Of a stretch of 64,000 nt of DNA, positions 45,992 to 58,446 are shown piece after piece. The DNA is from Thunnus maccoyii. Taxonomy: Eukaryota > Chordata > Actinopteri > Scombriformes > Scombridae. Location of the stretch: the NCBI RefSeq assembly GCF_910596095.1, contig NC_056550.1:6038501-6102500 (forward strand), in the 5' to 3' direction. The position numbers and the translations under genes are program-made. The first letter of the stretch is position 1. Every line of letters starts with the position of its first letter. The notes under the pieces are model-generated. The model ran no database searches and was not told the DNA's origin. It saw nothing but the letters and a program-made list of their open reading frames with translations.

Positions 45992-48900
45992 TTAGTCTGT
46001 GTGGTTGTTGACATGCTTCGTCTTGTCTGAGGAAGACGATGCCTCTGCTACTTCCTTAACCTTTCGTCCTCCCCTCCCGGTTATGACCTTGTAGCAGCCA
46101 CGGGTGATCTTATACATCCAGATAGTGTTCAAGATATCCAGGGCGATACAGGAGGAGATCCAGGCCACCTGGGCGCCCAAGCCCAGCCGCTCAAAGTCTG
46201 GAGTGCCAAAGGTGGCGAAAACGCTGGCCCAGTACGATGGCATGACAGCAATGCGCACCAGGAAGAAGACCACCGCCATGGCAACACCGTTTAACACCAC
46301 CATCCGGTGTGAGCGGGGGTACTTTAATGCCTCAAAGAACCACCTGGAGGGAAAAGGTGATTAAGAAATGTCGTGGAAGATATGTCAGCTATATGGTGAG
46401 CAAAGCTTGATATGAATCCTAGGATGTGTTGATAAAAAGGGAAGTGGATTATATTCACTAGTAGGGCTGACTCACCTTTGGTTCACAAACGGTGTGGATA
46501 ACTCTGAGATGAGACGAAAGTTGGCAAAGTAGGGAAGCACGCCACGTGTCTGCAATGACCAAACACATAGGCTATTACAAATACAGGAGCAAAATGTCAT
46601 TTATTAATATGGGACTTCTTCAGTTACTATTTCAGTTTATACACTGTGGATCTTGAAGAATGGTGGACTCACCAGAACATATCCATATGCATACAGCGCC
46701 GCCAAGTGGTGACAGACAAAAAAGCTGTCACCCATAGTGCTCCAGTTACAGGCGAGCAGCACAAGGTCTAAAGGACAGGGTGAGAGGTTGGTCAGACAAC
46801 CAGCAAACTGATATGTCTGTTTGGCTAGGAGGAGGATTATGTACATAACAACTGCACCAGTGATGAATCAGAGAACAAGAGAGGTTATCAAAGTGCAGAT
46901 CGTCACACCTCTTTAATAGCAAAATATGCTGCTACCAGACATTCACTCTACAGTGAGCAGCACTGCATTTATGTTCATTTCTACAGTATAATCAAGTTAC
47001 TTAATAGTTTAAGGTCGTTTCCTTGAGGTGTTTACACCAAATACAATGACTCACTACCCTGATGGACTGTGAGCTAGGAAACATGATCAACAGAGTTAGA
47101 AAAACACAAATAGCTCACCATAAAGTAGGTAACCACAGGTTATGGCTACATTTAATTTGACGAGACCGGGGTCACCCCTGTGGAACAGCAAAGAACACAG
47201 TGTAAAGGTACTTTCAACACAGCTGTAACAATTCAACCTGCAAGGCAAACAAACCAGGAGTAGGAAGCTACTTACTGTTCTAAGAAAATCTAAACACTAG
47301 TTACAACAGTTTCTCTGATCAATAATCTACTTATGTAAAGAGAACACAAGCAGTGCTAACACACTAATCAGGAATCACAGTAAGGTCATTCAAGGTTGAT
47401 TGTCTAATGATTGTTTAATGTTGATGAGCTACAACAGTTGCTGTGATAACCTTGTAACATAGTTAGGTCTTGATTAAAAAGAACAGCTGCAATCAACAGT
47501 GTTTGTGGTGAGTCCACACCGTGACAACTAGCTTAGCATATTAGAACATCTACGTCACTGACAGTCTTTGTTTCCCTCCTTTGACAAAATTTCTGAATAA
47601 ACTGTGGTCATTTCAGTCCATGAACCCATGAGCTGCTCTGGTGACTGTTAGGTGTCCTTACAAATAACACTGTTCAAAATAACAATGAAGATGTCTCGCT
47701 TCAACAGACATCCGATCCCGGTATCAGTCACAAGTATCGTATAGCAAACGACTGGCTGACTGCTTGTAACAAAACCTTGTAAGAACACATACTGTATACA
47801 CCCTCAATGCACACATGGCGCACCTTACCCCACTGAGCTCACAGCTGTCAAACTGCACGTTTCACCTGAGACTGTTCAGCACACCATCTGCTTTTGCACT
47901 TTAACAGTGTACATACAGTTTAAATAAATGAAATTATGACTACTGTGTTTGTAGGCATGTGTGACATAAATGCATCTTTTGCTATATCACTAATAACTTG
48001 AGGCTTCGCTTTTCCATGAACAAGCAATTTTGTACGGAACTCAAAAATCAAAAAGTTTCTCCTCAGCTTGGTCACACTGTTAATGATACCTTCTGTTTCC
48101 TCTTCCCCTTATATATCTAATCTAATGTCTGTTTCACAAGTGAGCGCTCAGCTCACATCCTGTTAAGTGATTATTGTATCACTTTACCACTGCACTTAGA
48201 AAGAAATGCAGCAAGCAAATATAAGCGAGGAAAACACACAACCTCACTGACAGCGTGACAGTCAGAGAGTCTGCTGGCTGCCGTCAGAGTCCACAGGCTT
48301 CCTGATAATCACATCAGTGTGATCCTGCTGCAGTTAATTAGACGTACAGTAAACCCACACTCCTCTCTGGGTGTATGCTTAACTGACTGGAATTTGGCCT
48401 AGAAAGAGATGTAGACTCTTTTAAACAGGAAGTGCAACAAGATCATTGAACTCCACAGGCCTCATGCAAAAACCACTCGGAGGAAGACATTTGTTCTAAG
48501 AGATAATCATGAGTGATTTAAGAAATGTTACTAATTCTCTTGTATTTAAAATTTTCTCTTAGATATGAATGAAATTCTTGAGTGGTCCGTCAGTCTGCCT
48601 TATACTTACTGTATCATAGCATAATGACAACAGCCAAATGAATAGGGAGTTTCAATATGTTCCAAAAACTAACTAAAGGACAAAGAAACTAAAACTTAAA
48701 AAGTGAATGTAAAAATACATGTAAAATTTATACTGTGTTGACTGCATCAGTGTGACGTGCATCATGGATTGGCAATTTAATGACGATATTCAGGAGTTAC
48801 TAGTAAAATGTTCACACTGCAGCTGCATTTTAGTGTCTTTGCACGTCTCTCTTCAGTGGAACGTGTTCTGTTGCACATGAGTGTAACGTCACCTGTGATG

Positions 48901-51900
48901 AATGTACTGAATTGTATTCTCTCATCCAACTCTGTGACTGTCACGTCGCCTTGACTGCCTCCCGTCCAAGACATTTTTTTTTAGGCATGAAACTTTATGT
49001 CAAACTATTTCTACTTTATTTCTGTGTCTGCGCAGCTCTGTGATGACACGGTGTTGACAGCTGTACTAATATTTTTTTCTTTCTTCGGGTCCGCTAATAC
49101 TGCTACTGACGCTGCTGAATTTGTCTAGTTTTTGGCTGCTGATTTTTGACAGCTGGATCTTTTAGTTCTTGGGTTATATTTTGTGAATGAAACAGTTTGG
49201 GGACGTACATTATGCAAAACAATCAAAGCAGGTTGCATTCTTCAAGTTGAAATGAGCAATTTACTACAAGTATGTGATATGTGGTTTGCCATAAAAATAG
49301 GAAAATGTTTTTGCATGAGGCCCGATGTCATGAATGTTACATTTATATTTTACATTTCATCCATGTTGACCTTAACTCAACATGACCCTGAGTTTTGCTC
49401 CCTCATTCAGGCCCTGTACATGTTAAGTTCAAGACCAGATAAGCCAATCAAGAAATGCAAACGGGGGGGGGTTGGTCAGACACGCTGCCTGTTAACTGAA
49501 TGGATTATGATAACAGCCAAGGCCTGAGCTGCCAGCCAGAGTGACACACTGAAAGAGCCTGAGCAGCTGAAAACAATGCAGGTTTCTAACAGTCTGGCTC
49601 TGGCCACTCCAGCACTATTGAGAGCAGCGTGGAGAACAATGCTGCTGTGTGACAGGTCTTAATGATGCTGCAATATAATCAGACTGACTGGAGAATTAAT
49701 GCTTGCACCACTCCGCTGTTGCAACGAGATGAGCTTTAAGGCATTAGGATACTGCCGGGGATTGGGCTAGGTGCTGAGAAATTTAACAAGAGAAGGGAGT
49801 GAAGAAATAAATAGCAAACTGCAAAGCTCAAGTTGGAACAGGAATACTACGCTAAAACAGACACTATTTTCACAAAGAAATCACCTTTTCTTCATGGGAG
49901 CTGAAGGAAATCATTTGACAGAAAACAACACTGCATTAAATTCAGTAGCAAAAAATGTACATGAAGAGAAAAAGGCTTGGGGAGGACTAAGATACTAAGC
50001 ACCTGAACACACCGCAGATATGGTAGCACTGGTAGCAAGAGGAGGGAGGGAGACCCCCATCTTTCGTCCCCTCCTCCCTCTTGACACCCCCCCCCCCCCC
50101 CCCCCCCCCCCACTTTCTCTTTTCTCCCCCTTTTCACTCCTTCAGCGATGCTGGCCGCGGCCGACAGAGAGACAATAAGAGTGAGGGAGGTGTGCTGCAT
50201 TGATTCGACAGCCAGAGATGTGGGGTGCTGCTACAACGGACAGCTAGAGGGAGGAGGCTCTCATAGAGGGTTGGAAAGAGGGGGGGGTGAAGACTAGGCT
50301 GCTGTTGTTTGCTATGAAAAGGAGCCTTGTTGGTGGGATTCTAGTCTGTCTGCTAGATAGCCAGAGAGGAAGCGAAACAGAGGGAAGGAAAGAGAAAGAG
50401 AGAAAGAAGAGGAGGAAGGAGTGTTGCGAGATAATAATAAGGGAGAAGTGAGAGAAAGAAAGACATCTTTGAAAAGATTGACAGAGATATTAGAGAGTGA
50501 AGACAAGAAGAGAAATTACCATTTCTCTTCTTCAGGAGTCATTGATGCAAATAAGACAGTCAGCAGTAGAGTAGTAGAGAGTGGAAGACAGAGACAGAGA
50601 GAAGACAATAATCAAAGGCTAAATCCACTGAATCTACAACTCTCTGGAGACGCCGCTGACACATTAGATCCACCCTCTCCCCTTCACTCTTTAGCTCTGA
50701 TGAAGGGAACACGGTCGTCATCGCTCCGAAGGTATTAGCTACCAACCTTGACAATCCTTCAATAACCCCCCTACCTCCTCCTCCTCCAAAAAAAAAAAAA
50801 AAAAAAACCTCCACCTCCCATTTTCATCCCTTCATCTGTTTCCTCCCTTCCCTTGTGAGCTAGTCATGGCTGCCGGATTGAAAAGGCAGATGTGAGAAGA
50901 AAGGTTTCTCCTAAAAGTGCCTGAAGCGTTCACGTTACTTTTTCTTTTAACCTGCCAAAATGACAAAACAAAAAGTGTCGTATACAGCAGCATTTCTTTG
51001 TTTTTTGAGGTTTTTTTTTTTTTTGCTTTGGATTGTCCATTTACATAATTAAATAACTGTCAGTATTACCTCTTTTTTCTTTGCATGTCACACATTCTGC
51101 TGCCTTATTTCTCATATAACATTTAACAGATTTGCTTTCATTTCTTTTCCTCTTACCAGACGGGGTTGGCGTTGACCGCATCATCGAACCACAGGATGTA
51201 CAAACAGAACAAACCTACGATCAGGGCGTGCACAGTCGACACCAACCTGGGGATGGACACACACACAAGATCAACGTAGTAAATATGATGACAGGCTAAT
51301 GGTAACAAATGGGTAATCATTAAATATGGATGTGCATATGTCTCTGCTACATGTCTGTTCATGAGTATGCAATTATATCTATGTTGTCCGTACGTGTCTG
51401 TGTCCATGAAAGTGTAACTTCTTTTTTTATCAAGGCTGCTACAGCATCATTCCTGACCTTTGGAGTGGCTATCTGGACCACTGAAGAGATACTCCAGAGC
51501 TCCAGTGGCCCTTATCTCTCCTCTACCAGAATCACAGTTCCTCCACTGTCACCATGCAGCCACCGGGGCACAGCGGCCCCTGTTCACAGACTGCAGCCGC
51601 TGGCCTGAGCCCTGGCCAAGACTGGCTCTACAGATCAGCTACTGTATGAGTGGATGACTCCATTATTACTCCTGGCACTAAAAAAAAAAATCAGTGTGAA
51701 GTGTCTGAGAATGAAAAAGCCATGGAAGAACTTGGCTGAAGGAAGTTGGTGAAACTGAGTGTCAGTATGGCCGTCTGTATAGGCTACGTTACAAATCTCA
51801 CACTCACGTCTTTCTTGTCCAAAAAATGTGTAGATAATTTCTGCTTGCCAATAACTTGCAACACTTTATGGCAGAAAACAGAAAATAAACGCAGGATATT

Positions 51901-53907
51901 TAAAAGGGAACATTCTATACAGTGTTGAGAGTCTATGGGAAACAGAAATTGCAGCTTTCTTGTATTGAGAAGTTCTTAATGATATTGGGAAAGAGAAAGG
52001 ATGCACAGTTAAAAAGAAGAGGGCAGAAAAGAAGTGAGATGAACATAAAAAGAAGGCAATATTAACAACAGTCTTGTAGTTGATGCAGCTGTGTTCAACA
52101 TTAGGCATGTGACTCTGCTCTTTCTTTTGAAATGCTTTCTCCCTCCTTGCACTTAAGTCATGGTTACATAAACAACACACTGACACACTGAGAGCTGGCT
52201 GTTATGCAACAGTAGACCACTCTGAGGTGGGCCATCAGTACCTGGCCTTTGACTGCTTTTGGACTACTCCTTGATCAATGCAGTCCATACTTTAAAATAT
52301 GGACAGATGTAAACTGGTTCTATGAATGAAGGATTATCTGTGAGTGTTAGCTGATAGCAAAAGACAGATTAAAAAGACAACAAACTGAGAGTCTGTGACA
52401 GATGTTATGTAACTACAATTTATCGCCCTCTGAACTTCACCCCTGAAGTTTCCGCTTCAAACTTCAAACCGCTCTGTGCTCCACCAGCCGTTCAAATCAC
52501 AGCTGTAGTTGTGTGGAATGATGATGACTTGGCCTGAGGCACATCAGGGTCCATCTCAACAGAGCCACATCATCAAACACACTGGTGTTTGCTCAACAGA
52601 GGTCAGTTCTGTCAGGATGTCACGACCACACAGTTTTATACAACAGTCCTATTCTAGAGAGGTGTGTCTCAGTAAGCCAACAGGATGATTTTATGACACC
52701 AATGTACGTGTCATAGAAACAATAAACACAAAAAACAGTTAAGTCAAACAACCAAATGTTTGAGTTCACTCAAGTCTGTCCCGTCCAATGTGTGAGAGGA
52801 AAACTTTCATTCATGCATCTCTGTATTTATTTTAAGATATAGTAAAAAAAAAAAAAAAAAGTCTTCCACACCTGGATCACAAAAAACTACACCCAATGAG
52901 ATCCCACTGACATCATAATAACTTAGTTTATTTACTTATAATGAATTAGTTTTGAATGCTAAACTGTACTTAAAACCTGCAGCTACGACATCATGATACT
53001 ACGATATTAGGAAGGTTTCCTGCAGTGGTTTATAGTGCAGGCAGTCCACTTTGTCTAAAACATAGACCACGTCTGCTAACATCATAAAAATACTGTTTTT
53101 GATATAAAACATTAAACCTTTAGGGGAGAAGAGCAGAGGCATAATTTCACCAGCAAATGCTATACTATTGATTAACACTGTCATCTACTTACTAACTTAG
53201 TATCCAGACTATTATGCTAATCAATTACTCGTTTTAGTCATTTTTCAAGCTTAAATGTGAAGATTTGCAATTGTTGGATGATAGTTAACTGAATATTTTT
53301 GGGTTTTGGACTGCTGGTCGTACAGAACAAGACATCTGAAGACGTCAGCTGGGGCTGTGGGAAATTGTGATGGATCTATTGATGCAACCTCATCTGATGC
53401 AACTACTGATTATATTATTATCAATCTCCACATAATTTTTTCGATAAATCATTTGTTCTCAAGAATGTATTAAAATGCCCATCGCAATTTCCTAAAGCTA
53501 AAGGTGATATTTTCAAACATCTAACAATAAAACTATTGGATGTAATACCACATAACAACAAACTGCAGATGTTGAGAAACTAGAACCAGCAAATGATTCC
53601 TGTTAGACAGTTATAAGTCTGCTGTCAAACTGCTTTAGCCTTTAACAAAAAACAGTCCAGCTCTGGTTCCCACATGGTACCGAGATGAAACTGACAGAGC
53701 ATTTACAGGTTAGATGCATATGAGAAAAGACCGGCCTACAGAGGGGGAGCAGTGGACACACCTGGAGTTCCACTCGGTGAGCTTGGTGGGAGGCAGCCGT
53801 CCATAACCCGGTGTGGTAGCTGAGGAGAGCAGAGGACTGGCCACAGAGAAAAGAAGCTGGAAACCCACGAAGCTGCCAGCTACCACGGTCAACTCTCTCA
53901 TCTCCAT
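45992..53907 (-). CDS. tlcd4: TLC-domain protein of the TLCD4/TMEM56 type (six coding exons)
   Basis: Multi-pass membrane protein with a TRAM-LAG1-CLN8 domain; relatives include ceramide synthases and lipid-handling proteins, but the activity of TLCD4 itself is not established. Coding exons are 53907-53762, 51246-51157, 47177-47119, 46767-46673, 46549-46476 and 46343-45992, in frame for 271 residues (human TLCD4 263). Family marks: KLTEWNSR (42-49), VHALIVGLFCLYIL (54-67), CHHLAALYAY (117-126) with the paired histidines, NFRLISELSTPFVNQRWFFE (140-159), the NGVAMAVVFFLVRIA segment and DILNTIWMYKITRGCYKV. The tail is hydrophilic and Ser/Lys-rich. I chose the ATG at 53907 because it gives the MEMREL start aligning with human. 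Whether this is the fish a or b copy cannot be decided here. Confidence 0.92.
50087..50111. repeat. 25-base C homopolymer
   Basis: Uninterrupted C25 on the plus strand, which is G25 in the tlcd4 transcript sense. Confidence 0.95.
50788..50807. repeat. A homopolymer
   Basis: Run of about 20 A after a CTCCTCCTCC tract. Confidence 0.9.
51247..53761 (-). other. tlcd4 intron between coding exons 1 and 2
   Basis: 2.5 kb intron. The right part (53216-53600) is a degraded 'GCTGCAA' family repeat. Otherwise nothing recognisable. Confidence 0.65.
53216..53600. repeat. Degraded 'GCTGCAA' family repeat
   Basis: Carries TAATCAATTACTCG, ACAGAACAAGACATCTGAAG, GGGAAATTGTGATGG and, in the opposite sense, AAAATGCCCATCGCAATTTCC. 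It looks like two half elements head to head. Confidence 0.6.
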
Positions 53908-56900
53908 CACTCACCTAAACACATCAGGGGAGGAGAAGGGAAGGGAGGGGGTGGGGGCAGGATACGGAGAGGGTGACACACATGGACAGGTTCAATCAAT
54001 GACTGTCAGTCATCCTGGGCAGCGCCAGAAGAGAGACTGAGGTGGCAGCGGTGGTGAGAGGATGAAGCGGCGCCCTACGTGGTTCATCCAGTCCACAAAG
54101 AAAAGAAGAAAGGGAAAGAGACAGAGGAAAAAAATATATAAGCCGAAGACATGGGCTGTCTAATGCAAGTGACATGAGAGCTTTAGACAAGCAGGGCAGT
54201 TCATAGAGGGGGAAGAGAAGATGAAAGGCACAAGAGAGGCACTACAGTTGAGGGCAGAAACAGAAAAAAAGTTATTGGGTGTTGTGAATACAGTACGGAG
54301 CATGGTATTTAGATTTGGAATAAAAGGTCCCCATTATTATGCATATTTTGCAAGGGGATTACAGTGGGTTGTTTAGGACACACCAAAAATCCCTGAGAAG
54401 AAAACAAAGGCTGAGCGAGGAAAGAAAAGAGGATTGTCAAGATGAAGAAACGGGTTCAGCTCATGAGACAGAGGCTGTGCAAGACTGCAAAGTTTTAGGC
54501 TACATTCTACTTGAACAATGCACTTCATTTTGTGTTTATTTATGTCGAAATCATCTGTGTATTAGGCTTTCGGTATTTCATTTTATCTTCCGTATTCAAG
54601 TGTTCTCAGTAATGGCAGATTTGGCCTGAGATAAAGGAGTCCAAGTGGTGGATCAACATGAATTTAAACAAATGAGAGCAAACACAGACCCTGTATGCAG
54701 ATGTACGAACTACTGACTGTAAACACACAATCATACACACAAACTGAAGAGATCTGTTTGTCCTCGTTCAGATCAACAAACTAGAGGCCTGTCTTTTCAT
54801 GTCACAGGCAATCAGGAAAAGATGGACTGAAATAACACAGTGTTTGCAAGGAAACAAAACAAAAAAACAATTTGGTTTAAATTGTCTTTTTCCAGCCTGT
54901 TTAAAATGAAAGAAGTGGAGAAAAGTCATTTATAGAGATAGGCGTAACTTCTCAAACTGTAATCTTGTCTGTTTTTCGGACTCTGTTCTGAGCAACCGGA
55001 TGTCTCAGGGTCAGACTGGAGCATCAACGACTTGCTGACTCTTGCCAGGACTCATAGACAAAATAAGGAGCAATTGTCCTGATAATTTGAGTCCTGAACT
55101 TGCACTGATGACTAGAAATCCTGGCATAGCGAGCACCTTGTGTTCCGTCTCATCTTCACTGTACATTTTGCTGCACATCTAGTTCGGTTTCCATCATCAC
55201 AAAGCCATAAAAAGATATTAGAAGTGAAATTACAGCACAAAATTGTCCACATATCAATATCCAAATATACCCTCTTAACATAAGTCACAGGAAACATTTG
55301 ATACTGTGATTCATCCTCAACATGACCTCTCATTAGTTCTTTAGTAACATCAGCTATTTCAACATACCGCAGGCTGTGCTTGTCTGGACTCTGGCCTGAG
55401 AAATAACCAGGAATTCTGACTGCACTACTGAAATTATGCAAGCCCTTTAAAACCACTTATGCTAGGAGAACTGACGATTAGGATTGCACAAGGTAGAGAT
55501 TATTACAGATTGGCAGACACAAAGGTGGGAATATGATGTAATGTAGCCATATATTGTGTGATGACATTCTCTTTGCAAAGCAACCTAAGTAGTTTGGCCT
55601 CTGGGCAGCACATGACACTGTAGGCACGTAGCCTACATCAAGATCTATTTTTACTCTAAAATGTCCAATGTCATGTGTGCATACTGTTCCATAAAATACA
55701 AGGAAACAAAGCACAACAACAAGCTGCTAAGGAAAACAAAGCCCCTCAAGACAAAGTGCCACAGACAAGCAAAACCCATCCATTATAATGCTGCCATGAA
55801 GAGTACACCTTTGCTCAGAGCCACCACAGACAATCATCATGCTCCAAGCTTCAGAACAATCTTCCAATTTGAGCTCTGCAATCACTCGAAACATCTGCAG
55901 AATAAACTTCAAAATGGATCAAAATAGATAGGACGCCCTCCAACTCTGAAATGCACGTTACCCACACAAATCAAACGCCGTTGTAAGGCGAACAACTGCT
56001 TCTCCACTGAGCTTTCCAGTGACTCATTCTCTAGAAACTGGCATGTTCAACAGGAAAGCTGAGGCAGGCATTATTCTTGGAGGAACCACACCACCCTGAG
56101 AGCCTCGTATTGTCCCCCAGCAGCAGCTATGCTGGGCCACGTTGATCATATGCAGCATGTGCCTGAATAATTCATTGTCATTCTTCACCTGGCAGGCTGG
56201 TTCACACTGCCCCATGGGAAGAAGCAGCATACAGAGCCTCCCCTCAATGCGGTTGACAGACCGGACAGGAGAGGTGCTCTACCGTCCACGTTTGACCTTG
56301 TTCCTGCTGGACTATACTGCTGCTGTCAGCAAACCATGACCCCGTGACATATCGACCTAACATAAATAATAGCGCTTCAATTTCCCCTGTTCCTTTGGAA
56401 ATCTAAACCGGCCCCTGTCTACCGCATTGCTACAACAGACCAATGGGTTTGACTCGCTCTGGAGCAGCTCTTCAGGCACAATCCTTGGCCAGCCTGGTCT
56501 CACCAATCTCTGCAGGCAGGTTGGGTCATGACATGAATACTGATTAATAATTGGTGATTATAGCCGTTTTTAAGCTGACAGGGATATCCCCATTTAGCAT
56601 ACAAACTCTTAAAATAAATAAACACTCCCCTCTGTGATTTGGAGTATTGTACACTCTGCACAATAGCAACTAGCATCTGCAACTCAAAGTAAAGGGTATC
56701 TGTAACAGTAAATGGCTAATTCTCCCTGTAAGGTCCTATATCCTTTGCAGTGGGTGCAAATGCATAATAAAGCAATGCAGGCAGTTGTTGGGAATGGCGA
56801 GCCACGCAGACACCGGGAATATCGGCCACATTATCACTCATAAACACACATTATTACAATACAAGTCAGGCAGGTGTTGAACGAGTTGTAAAAAGCAGCC

Positions 56901-57117
56901 AAGTAACAACCCGGTGTATATCAGGAGCAAAGTTGTTGGCTCAAACTGGACTGCTACGTTTGCTGCTGCTGCTGCTGCTGCCACGGAGGAGGCGCAGAGC
57001 TGTTGCAGTCCCAAGACTTGTACGGTAACAAACATCTAAATTGTGTAAGATAAACACAGCACGCGTCGGTCCGCGTTATATTTGACGTGTTGGAAGCAGT
57101 AGGGAGAGCTCTGTTAC
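53908..57117 (-). other. tlcd4 5' UTR acceptor and first intron
   Basis: The ATG exon begins at 53914 after a TTTAG acceptor. The 3.2-kb intron upstream carries a (TGC)n tract at 56961-56981 and no other recognised feature. Confidence 0.6.
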
Positions 57118-57300
57118 CTGCTATCCGTCGCATAGGTCTGTATAGGCGGATAAGCTCCCGTTTAGCCGCCGTCTTCTCCACTTTCTTACAACTTGACGTT
57201 AGCTAGCAAGTCGGCTAAACTGTTACAGCCCGCTGGCTCTCCCTGAGCGACCCCAGGAAAGACAGAGAAACAGCCTCCTGTGCTACGCAGACAGAGCCGA
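57118..57300 (-). other. tlcd4: tlcd4 non-coding first exon and CpG-rich promoter
   Basis: A donor (GATAGCAG then GTAACAG) ends an exon at 57118. The DNA up to about 57500 is relatively CpG-rich (GACGTCGACACG, CGCGTGCACACGCCCCCGCG), fitting a promoter for a minus-strand gene. The 5' limit is estimated. Confidence 0.5.
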
Positions 57301-58131
57301 GTCCCAACAACCATCACAGCCCGCAGAAAATGAATGACTCTCCGCACAGCCGCGTTTCCTCGCTGCCATGTGTTTCTAGTGATGTGTCCGATTAGTAAAA
57401 GTTTTAACTCGTTTTATTTTGGCGTTGACAGTAAGGACTAAGCGGTGACGTCGACACGTACCCCTCCCGCGTGCACACGCCCCCGCGCCACAGGCTACGC
57501 CCACGAGGAACAAAGGCCACATTGCATTATTGATAACCTTATAATGATAAGGTGATGATAACACGCAGCAGCTCAGATTGTGGTTTTACATGCTGTACCC
57601 CATTTATAGCAATTCATCTGATTATTCATTAAACCATGAGGCTGTTATTCTTCTACTATTTTAGCCATCCAGTGGTTTCTTTTCATTTCCAGACAATATG
57701 AAAATCTATTAGCAGGCTCTTGAAACTTGCTTGATTGATGCAGTTTATCAGTGAACACCAAGTCTGCATTCATTTTTGTCAGTGTAACAAGAGTCAACAC
57801 TAACCCTTAAAAATCAATCTGTACTGTAACTGCGTCACCACACAATTGTAATATAATTGGCATGATTATGCAGACTTGATGGGTTCTGTGACTGATTGTG
57901 CAACACAAGGAAGTTTCAGTCTGTTTGTTAAGTCTGAGTCATTTCTCATGAAATAACGCAGTGACTGGAAGGTAAAACAATGTCTATAATTCTGAAACTG
58001 TACAGCATACCTTCAAAAATATTCAGCAAAAATGTAAAATACTTTTATACTTGTAGAGTCTGGCCACAGTTTCTAATGTTTGTTTCCAATGTAATACCAT
58101 TACAGTTGAAACCAAGCATTTTAAAAAAAAT

Positions 58132-58446
58132 AATAAAACCAGTGATCTTTGAAAAACCAAGGTCATTAAACAAAAGTTCCCGTAGTTCAGGAGGTATTTT
58201 CAGAAACCTCAAAGACTCTTCTAACCATCTGAAAAAATATTAAATCTGTAGCATGATTAAAAAGATTTTTAACCTGTTACCCAAGTTGCAACTATATTTC
58301 CTATCCAGGTGGCCCAGAAATTAAACATATACATGATAATACAACTTTTAAATTTTGTTTCACATCGTGAGTCAGTGGCACAACTTGAGAAATAAGTCAA
58401 CCATATTTTTTATGGTGCATCCTTCAAAGATCACTAGGTATTTATT
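58132..58446. repeat. Fold-back inverted repeat
   Basis: AATAAAACCAGTGATCTTTG (from 58132) is matched in reverse complement by CAAAGATCACTAGGTATTTATT (to 58446) with two single-base gaps. About 270 bp lies between the arms. This resembles a MITE; the class is unknown. Confidence 0.55.

Larger units (their letters stand above)
47178..51156 (-). other. tlcd4 intron between coding exons 2 and 3
   Basis: About 4 kb intron with a C25 homopolymer (50087-50111), a GA-rich region (50360-50480) and an A run at 50788-50807. No internal exon seen. Confidence 0.7.

Noticed and set aside
53642..53914. Alternative longer minus-strand frame over the first tlcd4 coding exon
   Set aside because: It is in a different frame from the EWNSR-containing family sequence and starts at the splice-acceptor side; the MEMREL frame joins correctly to the next exon.
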